Of a stretch of DNA of 64,000 bases, positions 16,855 through 25,075 are shown piece after piece. Numbering within the stretch: position 1 is the stretch's first letter; each line of letters opens with the position of its first letter. Origin of the DNA: Lacticaseibacillus suibinensis (GTDB taxonomy: Bacteria > Bacillota > Bacilli > Lactobacillales > Lactobacillaceae); NCBI RefSeq assembly GCF_003946175.1, contig NZ_RHOK01000008.1:1-64000 (forward strand), written 5' to 3'. The notes beneath the pieces are model-generated. The model saw nothing but the letters and a program-made list of their open reading frames with translations. It did no database searches and was not told the DNA's origin. Both the position numbers and the translations under genes were made by a program.

Positions 16855-17628
16855 TTAGAACGGAAGTTTGTCTACCTTAATTTTAAGAGAAAGATCTCCA
16901 TTCTTTTCTTTTGTGTATGCGTCATTAAAGGACACACTAAACACGTATTTCAATCTATCCCAATCTGGATTGTAGAAATTCACTGAAATGGACGTAGAGA
17001 AGAATTCACGAATGTTAGTAGAAATAGTGTTTTTAATGATTCGGCATATGGAGTTAGAAATTTGTGCTCTAAATGCTGGCGTGAGCTCATCCATCCACAT
17101 TTTATTAAATTCATCATGCTCACTCTCAAAAGTTTTGGTGTCATCAGAATGTCCCAAGAGGACTTCAATCGGTATATTAACCGGCCCATTATCTGTAACG
17201 GAGCTATCAAACGTAGATCCTCCCTTTGTGGGTATTGTTACATCATCAGTTATTCTTACGGTCAGATCAAATGTTTTTTCATTTCTTCCTACAGCTTCAT
17301 TTATCGAGCTTCTTTTTAAAAAAGCATCCATGTCGGCCTTTTGTATGATCACTTTGTCTATACTATCACCCTCTTCTTCCAATCCTGAGGATCTAATGCC
17401 CTCTTGAGCAATAGAAAAAGTCAAATCAAAAGGCACAAAATCGAAAATCTCTCCAGGGGTTACAGCCAAATACTGGCACAAAGTGTTCATTGTATCAACC
17501 TGTATCCCCTTAAAATCGTTTTGACTCAAAGCTGTTAGCGTTGTTCTCGAAATGCCGGTATCTGTTGCAGTGCGAGATATTCTCAATTTTCGTTCAGCAA
17601 GCAATATGGCCAAATTTGACATTAACAT
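16855..17628 (-). CDS. XRE-family master repressor of the island
   Basis: The 257-residue protein has an N-terminal helix-turn-helix (about residues 5-62; LAERKLRISRTATDTGISRTTLTALSQ) and a long C-terminal region of about 190 residues that I do not recognise. It has no LexA/CI-type Ser-Lys peptidase motif, so SOS self-cleavage is unlikely. PICI repressors (Stl type) are instead relieved by binding a helper-phage protein; the unknown C-terminal region could be that sensor (inference). It is divergent from the excisionase-like gene. GGGAGG precedes the ATG by 7 nt. Confidence 0.85.
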   Translation of the reverse strand: MLMSNLAILLAERKLRISRTATDTGISRTTLTALSQNDFKGIQVDTMNTLCQYLAVTPGEIFDFVPFDLTFSIAQEGIRSSGLEEEGDSIDKVIIQKADMDAFLKRSSINEAVGRNEKTFDLTVRITDDVTIPTKGGSTFDSSVTDNGPVNIPIEVLLGHSDDTKTFESEHDEFNKMWMDELTPAFRAQISNSICRIIKNTISTNIREFFSTSISVNFYNPDWDRLKYVFSVSFNDAYTKEKNGDLSLKIKVDKLPF

Positions 17629-17665
17629 AGTATTCCTCCCTATTTGAATTCATTGTACAACACTC

Positions 17666-17748
17666 TGAACAAATCTTGAACATTTAGCTAATTTTGATTG
17701 CAATATCAAGCACACGTGATATACTTGGTTTGTTCAAATGTCTGAACA
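17666..17748. promoter_or_regulatory. Divergent island promoter region with TGTTCA operators
   Basis: Two paired sites lie between repressor and excisionase genes: TGAACA twice in direct order at 17666-17671 and 17777-less spacing 17677-17682, and the palindrome TGTTCA-n6-TGAACA at 17731-17748. A rightward promoter, TTGCAA (17698-17703) and TATACT (17720-17725) with a 16-bp spacer, ends just before the palindrome, so repressor bound there would block transcription start. Confidence 0.65.
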
Positions 17749-17780
17749 TTTTTGCCTAATCGGAAGGAAGGCGTACAAAT

Positions 17781-18059
17781 ATGGCTTCAATGAAAGCAGA
17801 ACTAGTATTACCAGAAGATTTCGACAAGCAGCTACAAGATCGTATTCATCAGGAAGTGATCCAAGCGGTTAGCGAGCTTGCACCACGGCATGAAGAATCC
17901 AAAAAGTTGAACATCGGACAAGCAGCAGTTTATGCCGGTGTGTCTCGTAACACACTGTTGTCTTGGACTAGAAAAGGTTTGCCGATGCAAGTGGTTGGTG
18001 GCGTTAAGCGGATCAATACCGTAGACATCGACAACTACATGAAGAACAACGGCAAGTAA
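17781..18059 (+). CDS. Excisionase / AlpA-like helix-turn-helix protein
   Basis: The 92-residue protein has a C-terminal MerR/excisionase-type winged helix (about residues 42-90; LNIGQAAVYAGVSRNTLLSWTRKGLPMQVVGGVKRI). It is the first rightward gene of the island, the usual place for a directionality factor (Xis) or AlpA-type activator. GGAAGGAAGG precedes the ATG. The N-terminal 40 residues are charged and helical. Whether it directs excision or activates transcription is not visible. Confidence 0.8.
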   Translation: MASMKAELVLPEDFDKQLQDRIHQEVIQAVSELAPRHEESKKLNIGQAAVYAGVSRNTLLSWTRKGLPMQVVGGVKRINTVDIDNYMKNNGK

Positions 18060-18124
18060 CCAGCTGGCAGGCGGGCATGTAAGCAACTTATGACAGGCGC
18101 ATAGCGTCAGAAAGGCACAACATC

Positions 18125-18346
18125 ATGAAGCTATTCAGTAAAGAAGAGATGGCACTAGACCGCGAACTCGGAGACTTGATGGACGACATTAACCTCAACA
18201 TTCTGGCCATTACAGAAGACAGCAATGTCACGGTTGGCGGTAAGTATGTCCCCAACAGCGAGCTGGCAATCACGGCTGCAAAAGAGCTGCTGCGGGTATC
18301 GGAGATCCTAAAGCTGTATGAAAACGAGGAGGACGCTGATGATTAA
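18125..18346 (+). CDS. Small island protein, unknown
   Basis: The 73-residue acidic, helical protein begins MKLFSKEEMALDRELGDLMDD. I do not recognise it. AGAAAGGC precedes the ATG. It ends with an acidic tail and overlaps the next small gene by 8 bp, so it is in one operon with it. Confidence 0.65.
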   Translation: MKLFSKEEMALDRELGDLMDDINLNILAITEDSNVTVGGKYVPNSELAITAAKELLRVSEILKLYENEEDADD

Positions 18347-18473
18347 TATCATTGCGTGGCTACTAAGCCACCCGCTCACCGTCCCGGCACTCTGCATGGC
18401 GTTCCTGATCGGGGCCGTCTGCGGTGCTTACGTTCAATTCTCGGAGGACGATCGTCATGCCGAAAATGGTTAG
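18339..18473 (+). CDS. Small single-helix membrane protein of the island
   Basis: A 44-residue frame begins MINIIAWLLSHPLTVPALC and has one hydrophobic stretch (about residues 3-32) then an acidic tail. GAGGAGG lies 6 nt before its ATG and it overlaps both neighbours, a compact phage-like layout. Function unknown. Confidence 0.6.
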   Translation: MINIIAWLLSHPLTVPALCMAFLIGAVCGAYVQFSEDDRHAENG

Positions 18474-18648
18474 CACAAAATATGGCTGGCAATGGCGAGA
18501 CTACGTGCAAGCCGATGCCGAGTGTGATCGGTACTGGCAAGCGCAAAAAGCCGAAAAGCGCTCACTGATTGAAGCCACAAAAAAATCGCCAAGAGTTGCA
18601 GCTCAAGGCGAGAAAAAGACAAGCGGAAAGATCTATATTCCTTTCTAG
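18457..18648 (+). CDS. Small basic island protein, unknown
   Basis: The 63-residue lysine-rich protein begins MPKMVSTKYGWQWRDYVQAD. TCGGAGG precedes the ATG by 8 nt. It overlaps the previous frame by 17 bp. I do not recognise a family. Confidence 0.6.
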   Translation: MPKMVSTKYGWQWRDYVQADAECDRYWQAQKAEKRSLIEATKKSPRVAAQGEKKTSGKIYIPF

Positions 18649-18694
18649 CTTGCCTCTAGTTAGATGCTTTTGTCAAGAAAAATGGAGGCAATTT

Positions 18695-18970
18695 ATGATG
18701 GATATTAATGATTTGGGAGAAGTTAACGCAATTCTAACAGACGCAAGCAACATTGGCTTAGCACTATCTGACAAAATTCAGGCTCTGTATGATTTATCAA
18801 GTCGCGGTATTAACAAGAAAGATGAAGGAATCGTGCTCTTCGAAGTGACGCGTTCAAGTGGTACGTATGAAGCTTTGCTTAGCTGCATGATGGATAAGAT
18901 CATCGACAGCCGTCGGTTGCTAGAAGCTGGTATGAAGCAAGGTGGTGATCCCGATGCCGACAATGCTTGA
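18695..18970 (+). CDS. Small island protein, unknown
   Basis: The 91-residue helical protein begins MMDINDLGEVNAILTDASN. TGGAGG lies upstream of two adjacent ATG codons (18695 and 18698); the first is listed. It overlaps the primase gene by 17 bp. No family recognised. Confidence 0.65.
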   Translation: MMDINDLGEVNAILTDASNIGLALSDKIQALYDLSSRGINKKDEGIVLFEVTRSSGTYEALLSCMMDKIIDSRRLLEAGMKQGGDPDADNA

Positions 18971-19766
18971 GATGGCCCTCTCATACCAGCAACACGGCTT
19001 TGCCGTCTATCCCCTAGCACCAGGCACCAGAACGCCGCTCAAAGGCTCACACGGGTATAAGGACGCTACCACGGACCCTAAGCAAGCCGAGGCATGGTGG
19101 GGTGAACACCCTGACTACAATATCGGCCTAGGACTTGACGGCATGCTGGTATTCGACATTGACATGGGCCACAAGAGTGCCGCTGATGGCAATGAATCGC
19201 TGGCAAAACTAAGCGCTGATGGGCGCGCTGGCCAGATACCGTCTACCTATATTGAGACTACCCCAAACGGTGGGCTTCATATGTTCTTCACCTATCCCAA
19301 GAATATCAAGCTAACTAGTCGGGCTGATCTGTTCTCCAAGTCTGGAGAGAAAACCGGTCTCGATTACACGGCGCTGGGCGTGCCCGTCTATCCTAGCATG
19401 CGAGACAGCGGCATGTATAAACCACTAAAAGGCCACAAGCTGACCACGGTTGCCCCTGCTCCACAGTGGCTACTAGACGAGATTAACCGATATAGAGGAC
19501 CCGTTGTCGGATCATACCGCACTGATCCGGATTCATGGTTTGGCAACTTCATCAATCGACTTGTAGATGGTTCAGACGAAGGAAACCGAAATCAGTGGTT
19601 GGCCAGCATTGCCGGTTCAGTCTTTCGGTCGGGCGCTGACCCTGATAGCTGCGCGGATCTAGTTCAAACTATCAACCAGCGCTATGTTCGCCCTCCCTTG
19701 CCTAATGGCGAGCTAGTTAAGATCATCAAGTCAATTAGTAAGCGCGAAATTGCGCGCCGCAGTTAG
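18954..19766 (+). CDS. Bifunctional DNA primase/polymerase (Prim-Pol)
   Basis: The 270-residue protein has an archaeo-eukaryotic Prim-Pol domain (about 1-165) with the metal-binding pair D68/D70 in VFDID and the downstream GGLH motif (106-109), and a C-terminal primase-associated helical region (about 195-270). It would lay primers for island replication together with the helicase encoded next. The ATG at 18954 is preferred over an in-frame GTG four codons earlier because AAGGTGG is better spaced. This primase-helicase pair is typical of PICIs. Confidence 0.88.
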   Translation: MPTMLEMALSYQQHGFAVYPLAPGTRTPLKGSHGYKDATTDPKQAEAWWGEHPDYNIGLGLDGMLVFDIDMGHKSAADGNESLAKLSADGRAGQIPSTYIETTPNGGLHMFFTYPKNIKLTSRADLFSKSGEKTGLDYTALGVPVYPSMRDSGMYKPLKGHKLTTVAPAPQWLLDEINRYRGPVVGSYRTDPDSWFGNFINRLVDGSDEGNRNQWLASIAGSVFRSGADPDSCADLVQTINQRYVRPPLPNGELVKIIKSISKREIARRS

Positions 19767-19769
19767 GGG

Positions 19770-21365
19770 GTGAAGCATACGGACAGCTTAAAGGAAGAAC
19801 TAAACAAGTCGCCAGAGTTTACCCGGCTCAAGGTGATCTCTAAAAGCTCATTAGAACCATTTGACGTGAACAAGTATCCAGAGCCTCAAGATAAGACCGA
19901 GAAAGGTATTCGGGCATATAACAAACAGCTTGCTGCCAAGTTACCGAACTGGTTAAGAGTTTGGTTTCAAGCCGAGCAGCGCGATGAAGACGATCCCCAA
20001 AACGTAACCATTCATCGGAATATCAAGGTGGACTTTCTCACCTACGGCTACCACTTCATGGATAAAACACGAGTAGAGAGTTTCCCCGGGTTGAGCGAGG
20101 GTGCGATATATGAGCCTAGCAAAGGGACGTGGCGCACATTTGGCAAGGGTGAGTTCACTAAGACCACCGAGAGCAGAACCACTAAAGAGATGCTCAAATG
20201 GGGGCTGTATCGTGAGAGTGATATTACAGGCGCCAGACGATTCTTGCAACGCATCAGCTACAACGAGGACTATGGTAAGCGATCACCATTTGATGAGAAC
20301 CCACATCCAGAACTGGTTGCGTTCGCCAATGGCACATATAGCATACTGACCAATAAGATGCAGGAAAGTAGTGCTGACAATTACATGCTGAACGCCCATG
20401 AGTACGCGGTCGATCCAGATAGGGACGATTGTCCAGAGACTGAACGACTGCTTGCAGCTATGATGGGCGATGCCGCCGTCACCTTTGAAGAATTCATCGG
20501 TTATATGTTCTACCGGTCATATCACCCATTCCAAGAGTTCTTGTGGCTATATGGGACTGGCGGCGAAGGTAAAAGCACTCTCATTCGTCGTATTACCAAC
20601 CTCATCGGGCGTGACAACGTATCAGCCTCAAAACCAGCAGACCTTGCCAATGGTGACCGTCGTTTTGAAACAGCCAATCTATACGGCAAAGAAGCAAACA
20701 TCGTGGCCGACGTTGGCACAGACTACCTCAAGAGTACAGCCGCGATCAAGTCCCTAACTGGTGGCGACTATATACCGGCCGAGTTCAAAGGCATTCAGAA
20801 CTTTAAGTTTATGAACTACGCCAAGCTACTATTCAGCGCTAACGAGATGCCAGCATTCAGCGACCACAGCACCGGGTTCGCTGATCGTGTCATCGTTATC
20901 AAGATGATCAACGGCGACACCCGGCACACACACTGGTGGGATCAGTTCGACGACACCAAAATGGACGAAGAGACACCACGTTTTGCCATGAAGTGCATGC
21001 ACATGTTTGCCAAGGCGCTTAAAAGCGGTGGCCTGACAAAACCTGATTCGGTAGTAAACGCAAGCCAAGAGTGGCTGGACGCAAACGACCACTTCAAAGA
21101 GTTCCTAGACGAATACGCCACTATCGATACAAAAGATGATCGCGGTGAAGCAACCACTGTTGTAACAGCTGAATATAAGCGCTTTTGTCAAATGAACAAC
21201 TACACTGATAAAACGAGCACACAAGCCATCGTGAAAAAACTTGCTACTTACAATGTTTATAAAGATCGGAGTCGAAGAGGCTATAACAACGACGGTGGAA
21301 ATGTTCAGCGATTCATTGGCTTGCGTCTAACGGGCTCGCTTATAAATGACCAATTTAACGAGTAG
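19770..21365 (+). CDS. D5/P4-type replicative helicase (island Rep)
   Basis: The 531-residue SF3-type helicase has a D5 N-terminal region (about 170-260), Walker A at residues 262-270 (GTGGEGKST), the Walker B region near NIVADVG, a sensor-1-like LLFSANEMP segment and a C-terminal winged domain (about 430-531). In SaPIs the matching Rep protein binds iterons and opens the origin; the iteron array directly follows this gene. The start is uncertain: GTG at 19770 overlaps an AGGGGG run, with no well-spaced ATG nearby. It begins 3 bp after the primase stop. Confidence 0.87.
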   Translation: MKHTDSLKEELNKSPEFTRLKVISKSSLEPFDVNKYPEPQDKTEKGIRAYNKQLAAKLPNWLRVWFQAEQRDEDDPQNVTIHRNIKVDFLTYGYHFMDKTRVESFPGLSEGAIYEPSKGTWRTFGKGEFTKTTESRTTKEMLKWGLYRESDITGARRFLQRISYNEDYGKRSPFDENPHPELVAFANGTYSILTNKMQESSADNYMLNAHEYAVDPDRDDCPETERLLAAMMGDAAVTFEEFIGYMFYRSYHPFQEFLWLYGTGGEGKSTLIRRITNLIGRDNVSASKPADLANGDRRFETANLYGKEANIVADVGTDYLKSTAAIKSLTGGDYIPAEFKGIQNFKFMNYAKLLFSANEMPAFSDHSTGFADRVIVIKMINGDTRHTHWWDQFDDTKMDEETPRFAMKCMHMFAKALKSGGLTKPDSVVNASQEWLDANDHFKEFLDEYATIDTKDDRGEATTVVTAEYKRFCQMNNYTDKTSTQAIVKKLATYNVYKDRSRRGYNNDGGNVQRFIGLRLTGSLINDQFNE

Positions 21366-21374
21366 TCGGCCATT

Positions 21375-21659
21375 GTTCCAGTTTTTTTGGAACACTGTTC
21401 CAGAAAATAAATCGTTTTTGGAACACACAAATGCCTTAGCGGCGCGGATAAGAAGCCCTTGTTCCAGAAGTTCCAGAAATTTTGCGCTTTTTCTTAATTT
21501 AAAACACTGGAGGTTTGTATCAAAGAATAGACCTCTAGAAAAATAAATCTCAGAAAATCGATTATTTTCTGGAACATCTGGAACAACACTAGAGCAACAA
21601 GGGATACAGCAATAATTTTCTGGAACAAACTTGGAACACTGTTCCAGAAAATCTGGAAC
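21375..21659. other. Candidate iteron replication origin of the island
   Basis: The 312-bp gap after the helicase gene carries twelve copies of GTTCCA/TGGAAC, in two clusters of six: starts 21375, 21388, 21397, 21419, 21461, 21470 and 21570, 21579, 21621, 21632, 21641, 21654. Between them lie about 92 bp of AT-rich DNA with none. Orientation is mixed in both clusters, and many copies extend to GTTCCAGAAAAT or its complement. SaPI origins have this form, iterons flanking an AT-rich region beside rep, so I call it the origin. Confidence 0.75.
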
Positions 21660-21677
21660 ACGAAAGGAAGAAAAATT

Positions 21678-21842
21678 ATGGACACAGTATGGGAAGTATT
21701 TCATGGACAGAGTTTAAAAGAAATCGTTGATCAGGCACATCAAGATATGCCAACGCCATATCACGCAACACATGTTAGTGTTCAGTACCTCAACAATGAA
21801 TGGGTGGTTACGGTATTGGGCGAACTCGACAAGGAGGAATAG
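21678..21842 (+). CDS. Small island protein after the origin, unknown
   Basis: The 54-residue frame begins MDTVWEVFHGQSLKEIVDQ and ends GELDKEE. GAAAGGAAG precedes the ATG. It starts 18 bp after the last iteron and ends one base before the next ATG, so it opens the post-origin operon. The central SVQYLNNEWVVTVLGE segment reads like a small beta fold. Function unknown. Confidence 0.6.
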   Translation: MDTVWEVFHGQSLKEIVDQAHQDMPTPYHATHVSVQYLNNEWVVTVLGELDKEE

Positions 21843-21843
21843 C

Positions 21844-22179
21844 ATGAAGAACTATTCAATTTCCCGTCTGAACAAGGTGGCTGAAATCGGTAAGACAGTT
21901 AATCACAGGACTGGCGCAGGTATTAACATCTCTACATTTGAGCCGACTGGCACCCTGTTCTATGGATCATATAACCGCACCGTTACACAGACCTACCAGA
22001 TCACTGGCACAGACTTAGAGGACACCATCGCCATCGTGGTACGTCACACTGACGCGCTAGACGACAGCATGATGATAAAGCTGAACAGCACACTGTACAC
22101 AATTAAGTCTATTGCCTATGACGATGATCCGAACGCGTTTGATATTGTGACGCTCAAGAAGACAACCAAAGGAGCTTAG
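21844..22179 (+). CDS. Phage head closure (head-tail joining) protein
   Basis: The 111-residue beta-rich protein starts MKNYSISRLNKVAEIGK and fits the head-tail joining / SPP1 gp16-like family by size and pattern (G...F followed by ITGTDLEDTIAIVVRHT and YTIKSIAYDDDP). It would seal the head so that a tail can dock. AAGGAGG lies before the ATG. Unusually it sits before HNH and terminase, not after the connector as in most siphophages; this order seems a property of such islands. Confidence 0.65.
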   Translation: MKNYSISRLNKVAEIGKTVNHRTGAGINISTFEPTGTLFYGSYNRTVTQTYQITGTDLEDTIAIVVRHTDALDDSMMIKLNSTLYTIKSIAYDDDPNAFDIVTLKKTTKGA

Positions 22180-22183
22180 AACT

Positions 22184-22369
22184 ATGAAAGAATTTGAATA
22201 CACCGGTATCAGTACAACGGTCAATCATGCAGTGGCAATATTTATGCTGCTACACAAGCACGATATAGAGCGCTTCGTTGTCTATAACGCACCTGATGAC
22301 ATGCTGACTGTCCAGATCCTATATCGAGACAATAAGCACAACCCAGAAACGGTAGGCGTATTGGCATGA
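22184..22369 (+). CDS. Small island protein, unknown
   Basis: The 61-residue protein begins MKEFEYTGISTTVNHAVAIFML. CAAAGGAGC precedes the ATG. Its TGA overlaps the ATG of the HNH gene. No family recognised. Confidence 0.6.
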   Translation: MKEFEYTGISTTVNHAVAIFMLLHKHDIERFVVYNAPDDMLTVQILYRDNKHNPETVGVLA

Positions 22370-22803
22370 TCATGAAGCTATGTAACCACGCCGGGTGCAA
22401 CACCATGGTGCCGTTCAATCAACGGTACTGTGACAAGCACCAGCCAGAACCGCGAGCGTCCGACAACGAACGCTATGCACACCGCAAAGAGATCGGTGGT
22501 CGCTACTTCCAATTCTACAAGTCCAAGTCATGGCGCAAGCTGTCGTATTCCTATCGCCTAGCACATCCGCTGTGTGAACGATGCAAGGCCAACGGCTTAT
22601 ACGTGCAAGCTGACGTGGTAGATCATATTGTGCCGATACGTGTGGACTGGAACCGCAGACTGGACGAGAGCAACTTACAAAGTCTGTGTAATGCTTGCCA
22701 TGGCGTGAAGACGAAAGTCGAAGACGCCGCACACTATCCCCATCTAGTTATGGGGGCTAGGTCATGTAATCACGGGGACCAAGCATCCCAGATTAACTAT
22801 TGA
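22366..22803 (+). CDS. HNH endonuclease of the packaging module
   Basis: The 145-residue protein has an N-terminal Cys-rich segment (LCNHAGC, RYCDKH) and an HNH domain: CERCKANG, then DVVDHIVPIRVDW and NLQSLCNACHGVKT, with paired zinc CxxC motifs and the catalytic DH. In HK97-type cos phages and cf-PICIs an HNH nuclease next to TerS/TerL helps cleave cos. It overlaps the previous gene by 4 bp (ATGA). The last residues after the HNH domain look less conserved. Confidence 0.88.
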   Translation: MIMKLCNHAGCNTMVPFNQRYCDKHQPEPRASDNERYAHRKEIGGRYFQFYKSKSWRKLSYSYRLAHPLCERCKANGLYVQADVVDHIVPIRVDWNRRLDESNLQSLCNACHGVKTKVEDAAHYPHLVMGARSCNHGDQASQINY

Positions 22804-22847
22804 AAATCAGTGATTACCGTAATTAATTATGTAAACTAGAAAATTCA

Positions 22848-22879
22848 TGTTATAATTAGATTAGATAAGTCTAATCTAA
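22848..22879 (+). promoter_or_regulatory. Late promoter with perfect 10-bp palindrome
   Basis: An extended -10 (TGTTATAAT, 22848-22856) is followed directly by TTAGATTAGA (22856-22865), TAAG, TCTAATCTAA (22870-22879). The palindrome covers the expected start of transcription of terS and the capsid genes. It has no T-run and is followed by AAAGGAC, so it is an operator rather than a terminator. The 101-bp gap is also the only non-coding DNA next to the terminase genes, the likely place for a cos site. Confidence 0.6.
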
Positions 22880-22904
22880 ACTATAAAGAAAGGACGCGAT
22901 AGCA

Positions 22905-23375
22905 ATGGGCGCACCGCTTAAATCCATTACCCAAATGCGTGGCACGATGAGCAAGAAGAAGCTCGCCGATCGGCGCGACATGGAAGAATCATTATTTACC
23001 TATCAAGAATTAGTTGAGCAGCCCCCTGCATGGCTTGATGACTATGCCGTGACCGAGTGGCAACGTATTGTGCCGTTACTCAAGAAAGACATTCCAGTGA
23101 GCGAACTGGACGCTGCCCTGATTGCCAGTCACTGCCAAGCCTATTCTGACATTCAGAAAGCGGCCGAGCTTGTAAAAGAGCAAGGCATGACGGTTGAAAC
23201 CACTGATAGCGTGAAAGCCAATCCGGCCGTGAAGATGAAACTGGACGCCACCAATCAGATGATCCGTATTGATGACTTGCTCGGCTTGTCAGTCTACAGC
23301 CGAGCTAAGTTAGCCGTTAAGAGCGAGACTAAGAAGAAGCCTGACGACCCATTCGCGGAGTTGATAGCCCAATGA
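22905..23375 (+). CDS. Terminase small subunit, P27 family
   Basis: The 156-residue protein begins MGAPLKSITQMRGTM and has the P27-family pattern: PPAWLDDYAVTEWQRIVPLL, SELDAALIASHCQAYSD, NPAVKMKLDATNQM and LGLSVYSRAKL. It recognises the packaging site on the island DNA and recruits TerL. Its stop overlaps the TerL start by 4 bp. Having its own TerS would direct packaging of island DNA rather than helper DNA. Confidence 0.92.
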   Translation: MGAPLKSITQMRGTMSKKKLADRRDMEESLFTYQELVEQPPAWLDDYAVTEWQRIVPLLKKDIPVSELDAALIASHCQAYSDIQKAAELVKEQGMTVETTDSVKANPAVKMKLDATNQMIRIDDLLGLSVYSRAKLAVKSETKKKPDDPFAELIAQ

Positions 23376-25075
23376 ACTATGCGACTGAATATACTGACAA
23401 GGTAATAAGCGGCGACATCGTGGCTGGCAAGAAAATCAAGCAAGCTGCAAGACGTTATCGGCGGGACCTGAAAGCCAGCAAGCGCAAGAAGAACCCATGG
23501 CCGTATTACTTCGATGAGGACTTTGCCAACAAAGCCATTGAATTCATCGAACTGATGCCGGCACGTGATGGGTCACCACTCAAGTTAGAGCTGTTTCAGA
23601 AGTGGTTGATTTCAGAGCTGTTCGGCTGGCGTGATAAGGAAACTGGCAACCGCCGGTATGATCGAGCCTACATTAGCATGGCACGCAAGAATGGTAAGAG
23701 CTTCCTGATGGCTGATCTAGGTGCGTTGTATCTCCTCATGGAGAACAAGCCAGCCATGAACCGAGAGATCGTCTATACAGCCAACAGCAACGCTCAAGCA
23801 CACTTAGCATTCGATATGTTGTCTAGCGGCTTACGTCAAGTTTGGAAAGTTTCTACCTCTGTGAGAGAACGTTTGAAGATCAACCGCAACGAGATCATCG
23901 ACTTGCCGAGCAACAGCCGAGCCGTGCCGCTTGCGTCTGATCTGCACAGCCTAGATGGCTATCAAAGTGACTTGGCTATTATTGATGAGTTCGCCTTAGC
24001 TCGTACCGATGAGATTCTACGAACACTCAAATCTGGCCAGATCAACAGTGATAACAGTTTACTAGCCGTCATCTCAACGACGGGGCCAGACATGAACGGC
24101 CCAATGTATAAGGAATACAAATTCGTTTCCAAAGTCCTAACCGGTCGCGAACAAGCTGATCGGTATTTTATTGCCATTTTTGAGCAGGATAGCAAAGACG
24201 AAGCCTTTGCGCCAGAGACTTGGGAGAAGTCCAATCCGCTACTGGCTAATGCTGAAAGAGCGAAGACAATGCGGCCTAGCTTGCAAGCGGACGTGGACCT
24301 GTCAGCCAAGCAAGGAACATTGCGACCGATCCTCGTCAAGAACTTCAACATGTGGCAATCAGCTAGAGCAGACAGCTACATCAGTCTGGACGACTGGGAG
24401 AAAGCTACTATCGAGCCGCCAGACACCAAAGGAAAAGACGTGTATATCGGGCTGGACCTTTCCAAGTCTAGCGACCTTACCAGCATCTCATGGCTAGTTC
24501 CAGAAGATGGCTACCTGTATGCTGACAGCCATTCATTCGTGGGGACGAAGTACGGACTGGAAGAGAAAATCAAACGTGACGGGTTCGATTACATCAGTGG
24601 CGCCAGTCGCGGCGAGTGTAGCATTACCAAACTCGACAGCGGCATGATCGACTATGACGAGGTGCTACGCTTCATTCTCGACATGATCGAGCGGAACCAC
24701 TGGAATGTGCGCGCCATCTGTTACGATCCGTGGTCGTTCGGCTACCTACTGCCAGAGTTTGAGAAACGAGACTTACCAATGGTTGAGGTACGCCAAGGCC
24801 AGCGCACATTGTCAATACCGACTGTGCGGTTCCGTGATGATCTCTTTAACGGCCTACTCAAGCATGCCGACAACCAACTACTAGCCTATGCGGTGAACAA
24901 CGCCATTCTAAAGTATGACGCCAACAACAACCCGATCATCGACAAGGCGCACAATGCGACACGGATCGATCCCATAGCGGCTTTGATGAATGCTTACACC
25001 ATTGCCATGGACCAAAACAAAGAAAGCGAGGTAGCGGACAATGACTTTTATTCGGGCGATGACTTCAGCTTTTAA
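23372..25075 (+). CDS. Terminase large subunit (HK97-type)
   Basis: The 567-residue packaging motor has an N-terminal ATPase with Walker A ARKNGKS (104-110) and Walker B LAIIDEF (Asp205, Glu206), and a C-terminal nuclease starting near DVYIGLDLSKSSDLT (about residue 350). Length and motifs are those of intact Terminase_1 proteins. It pumps DNA into the procapsid through the portal. It overlaps TerS by 4 bp and the small membrane frame at 25041 by 35 bp. Confidence 0.95.
   Translation: MNYATEYTDKVISGDIVAGKKIKQAARRYRRDLKASKRKKNPWPYYFDEDFANKAIEFIELMPARDGSPLKLELFQKWLISELFGWRDKETGNRRYDRAYISMARKNGKSFLMADLGALYLLMENKPAMNREIVYTANSNAQAHLAFDMLSSGLRQVWKVSTSVRERLKINRNEIIDLPSNSRAVPLASDLHSLDGYQSDLAIIDEFALARTDEILRTLKSGQINSDNSLLAVISTTGPDMNGPMYKEYKFVSKVLTGREQADRYFIAIFEQDSKDEAFAPETWEKSNPLLANAERAKTMRPSLQADVDLSAKQGTLRPILVKNFNMWQSARADSYISLDDWEKATIEPPDTKGKDVYIGLDLSKSSDLTSISWLVPEDGYLYADSHSFVGTKYGLEEKIKRDGFDYISGASRGECSITKLDSGMIDYDEVLRFILDMIERNHWNVRAICYDPWSFGYLLPEFEKRDLPMVEVRQGQRTLSIPTVRFRDDLFNGLLKHADNQLLAYAVNNAILKYDANNNPIIDKAHNATRIDPIAALMNAYTIAMDQNKESEVADNDFYSGDDFSF

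Noticed and set aside
17629-17780. LexA box controlling the island
   Set aside because: The sites are TGTTCA/TGAACA pairs and do not fit CGAAC-n4-GTTCG.
21366-21677. CRISPR-like array
   Set aside because: The repeated unit is only 6-12 bp, in both orientations with irregular spacing; no cas genes are present in the window.
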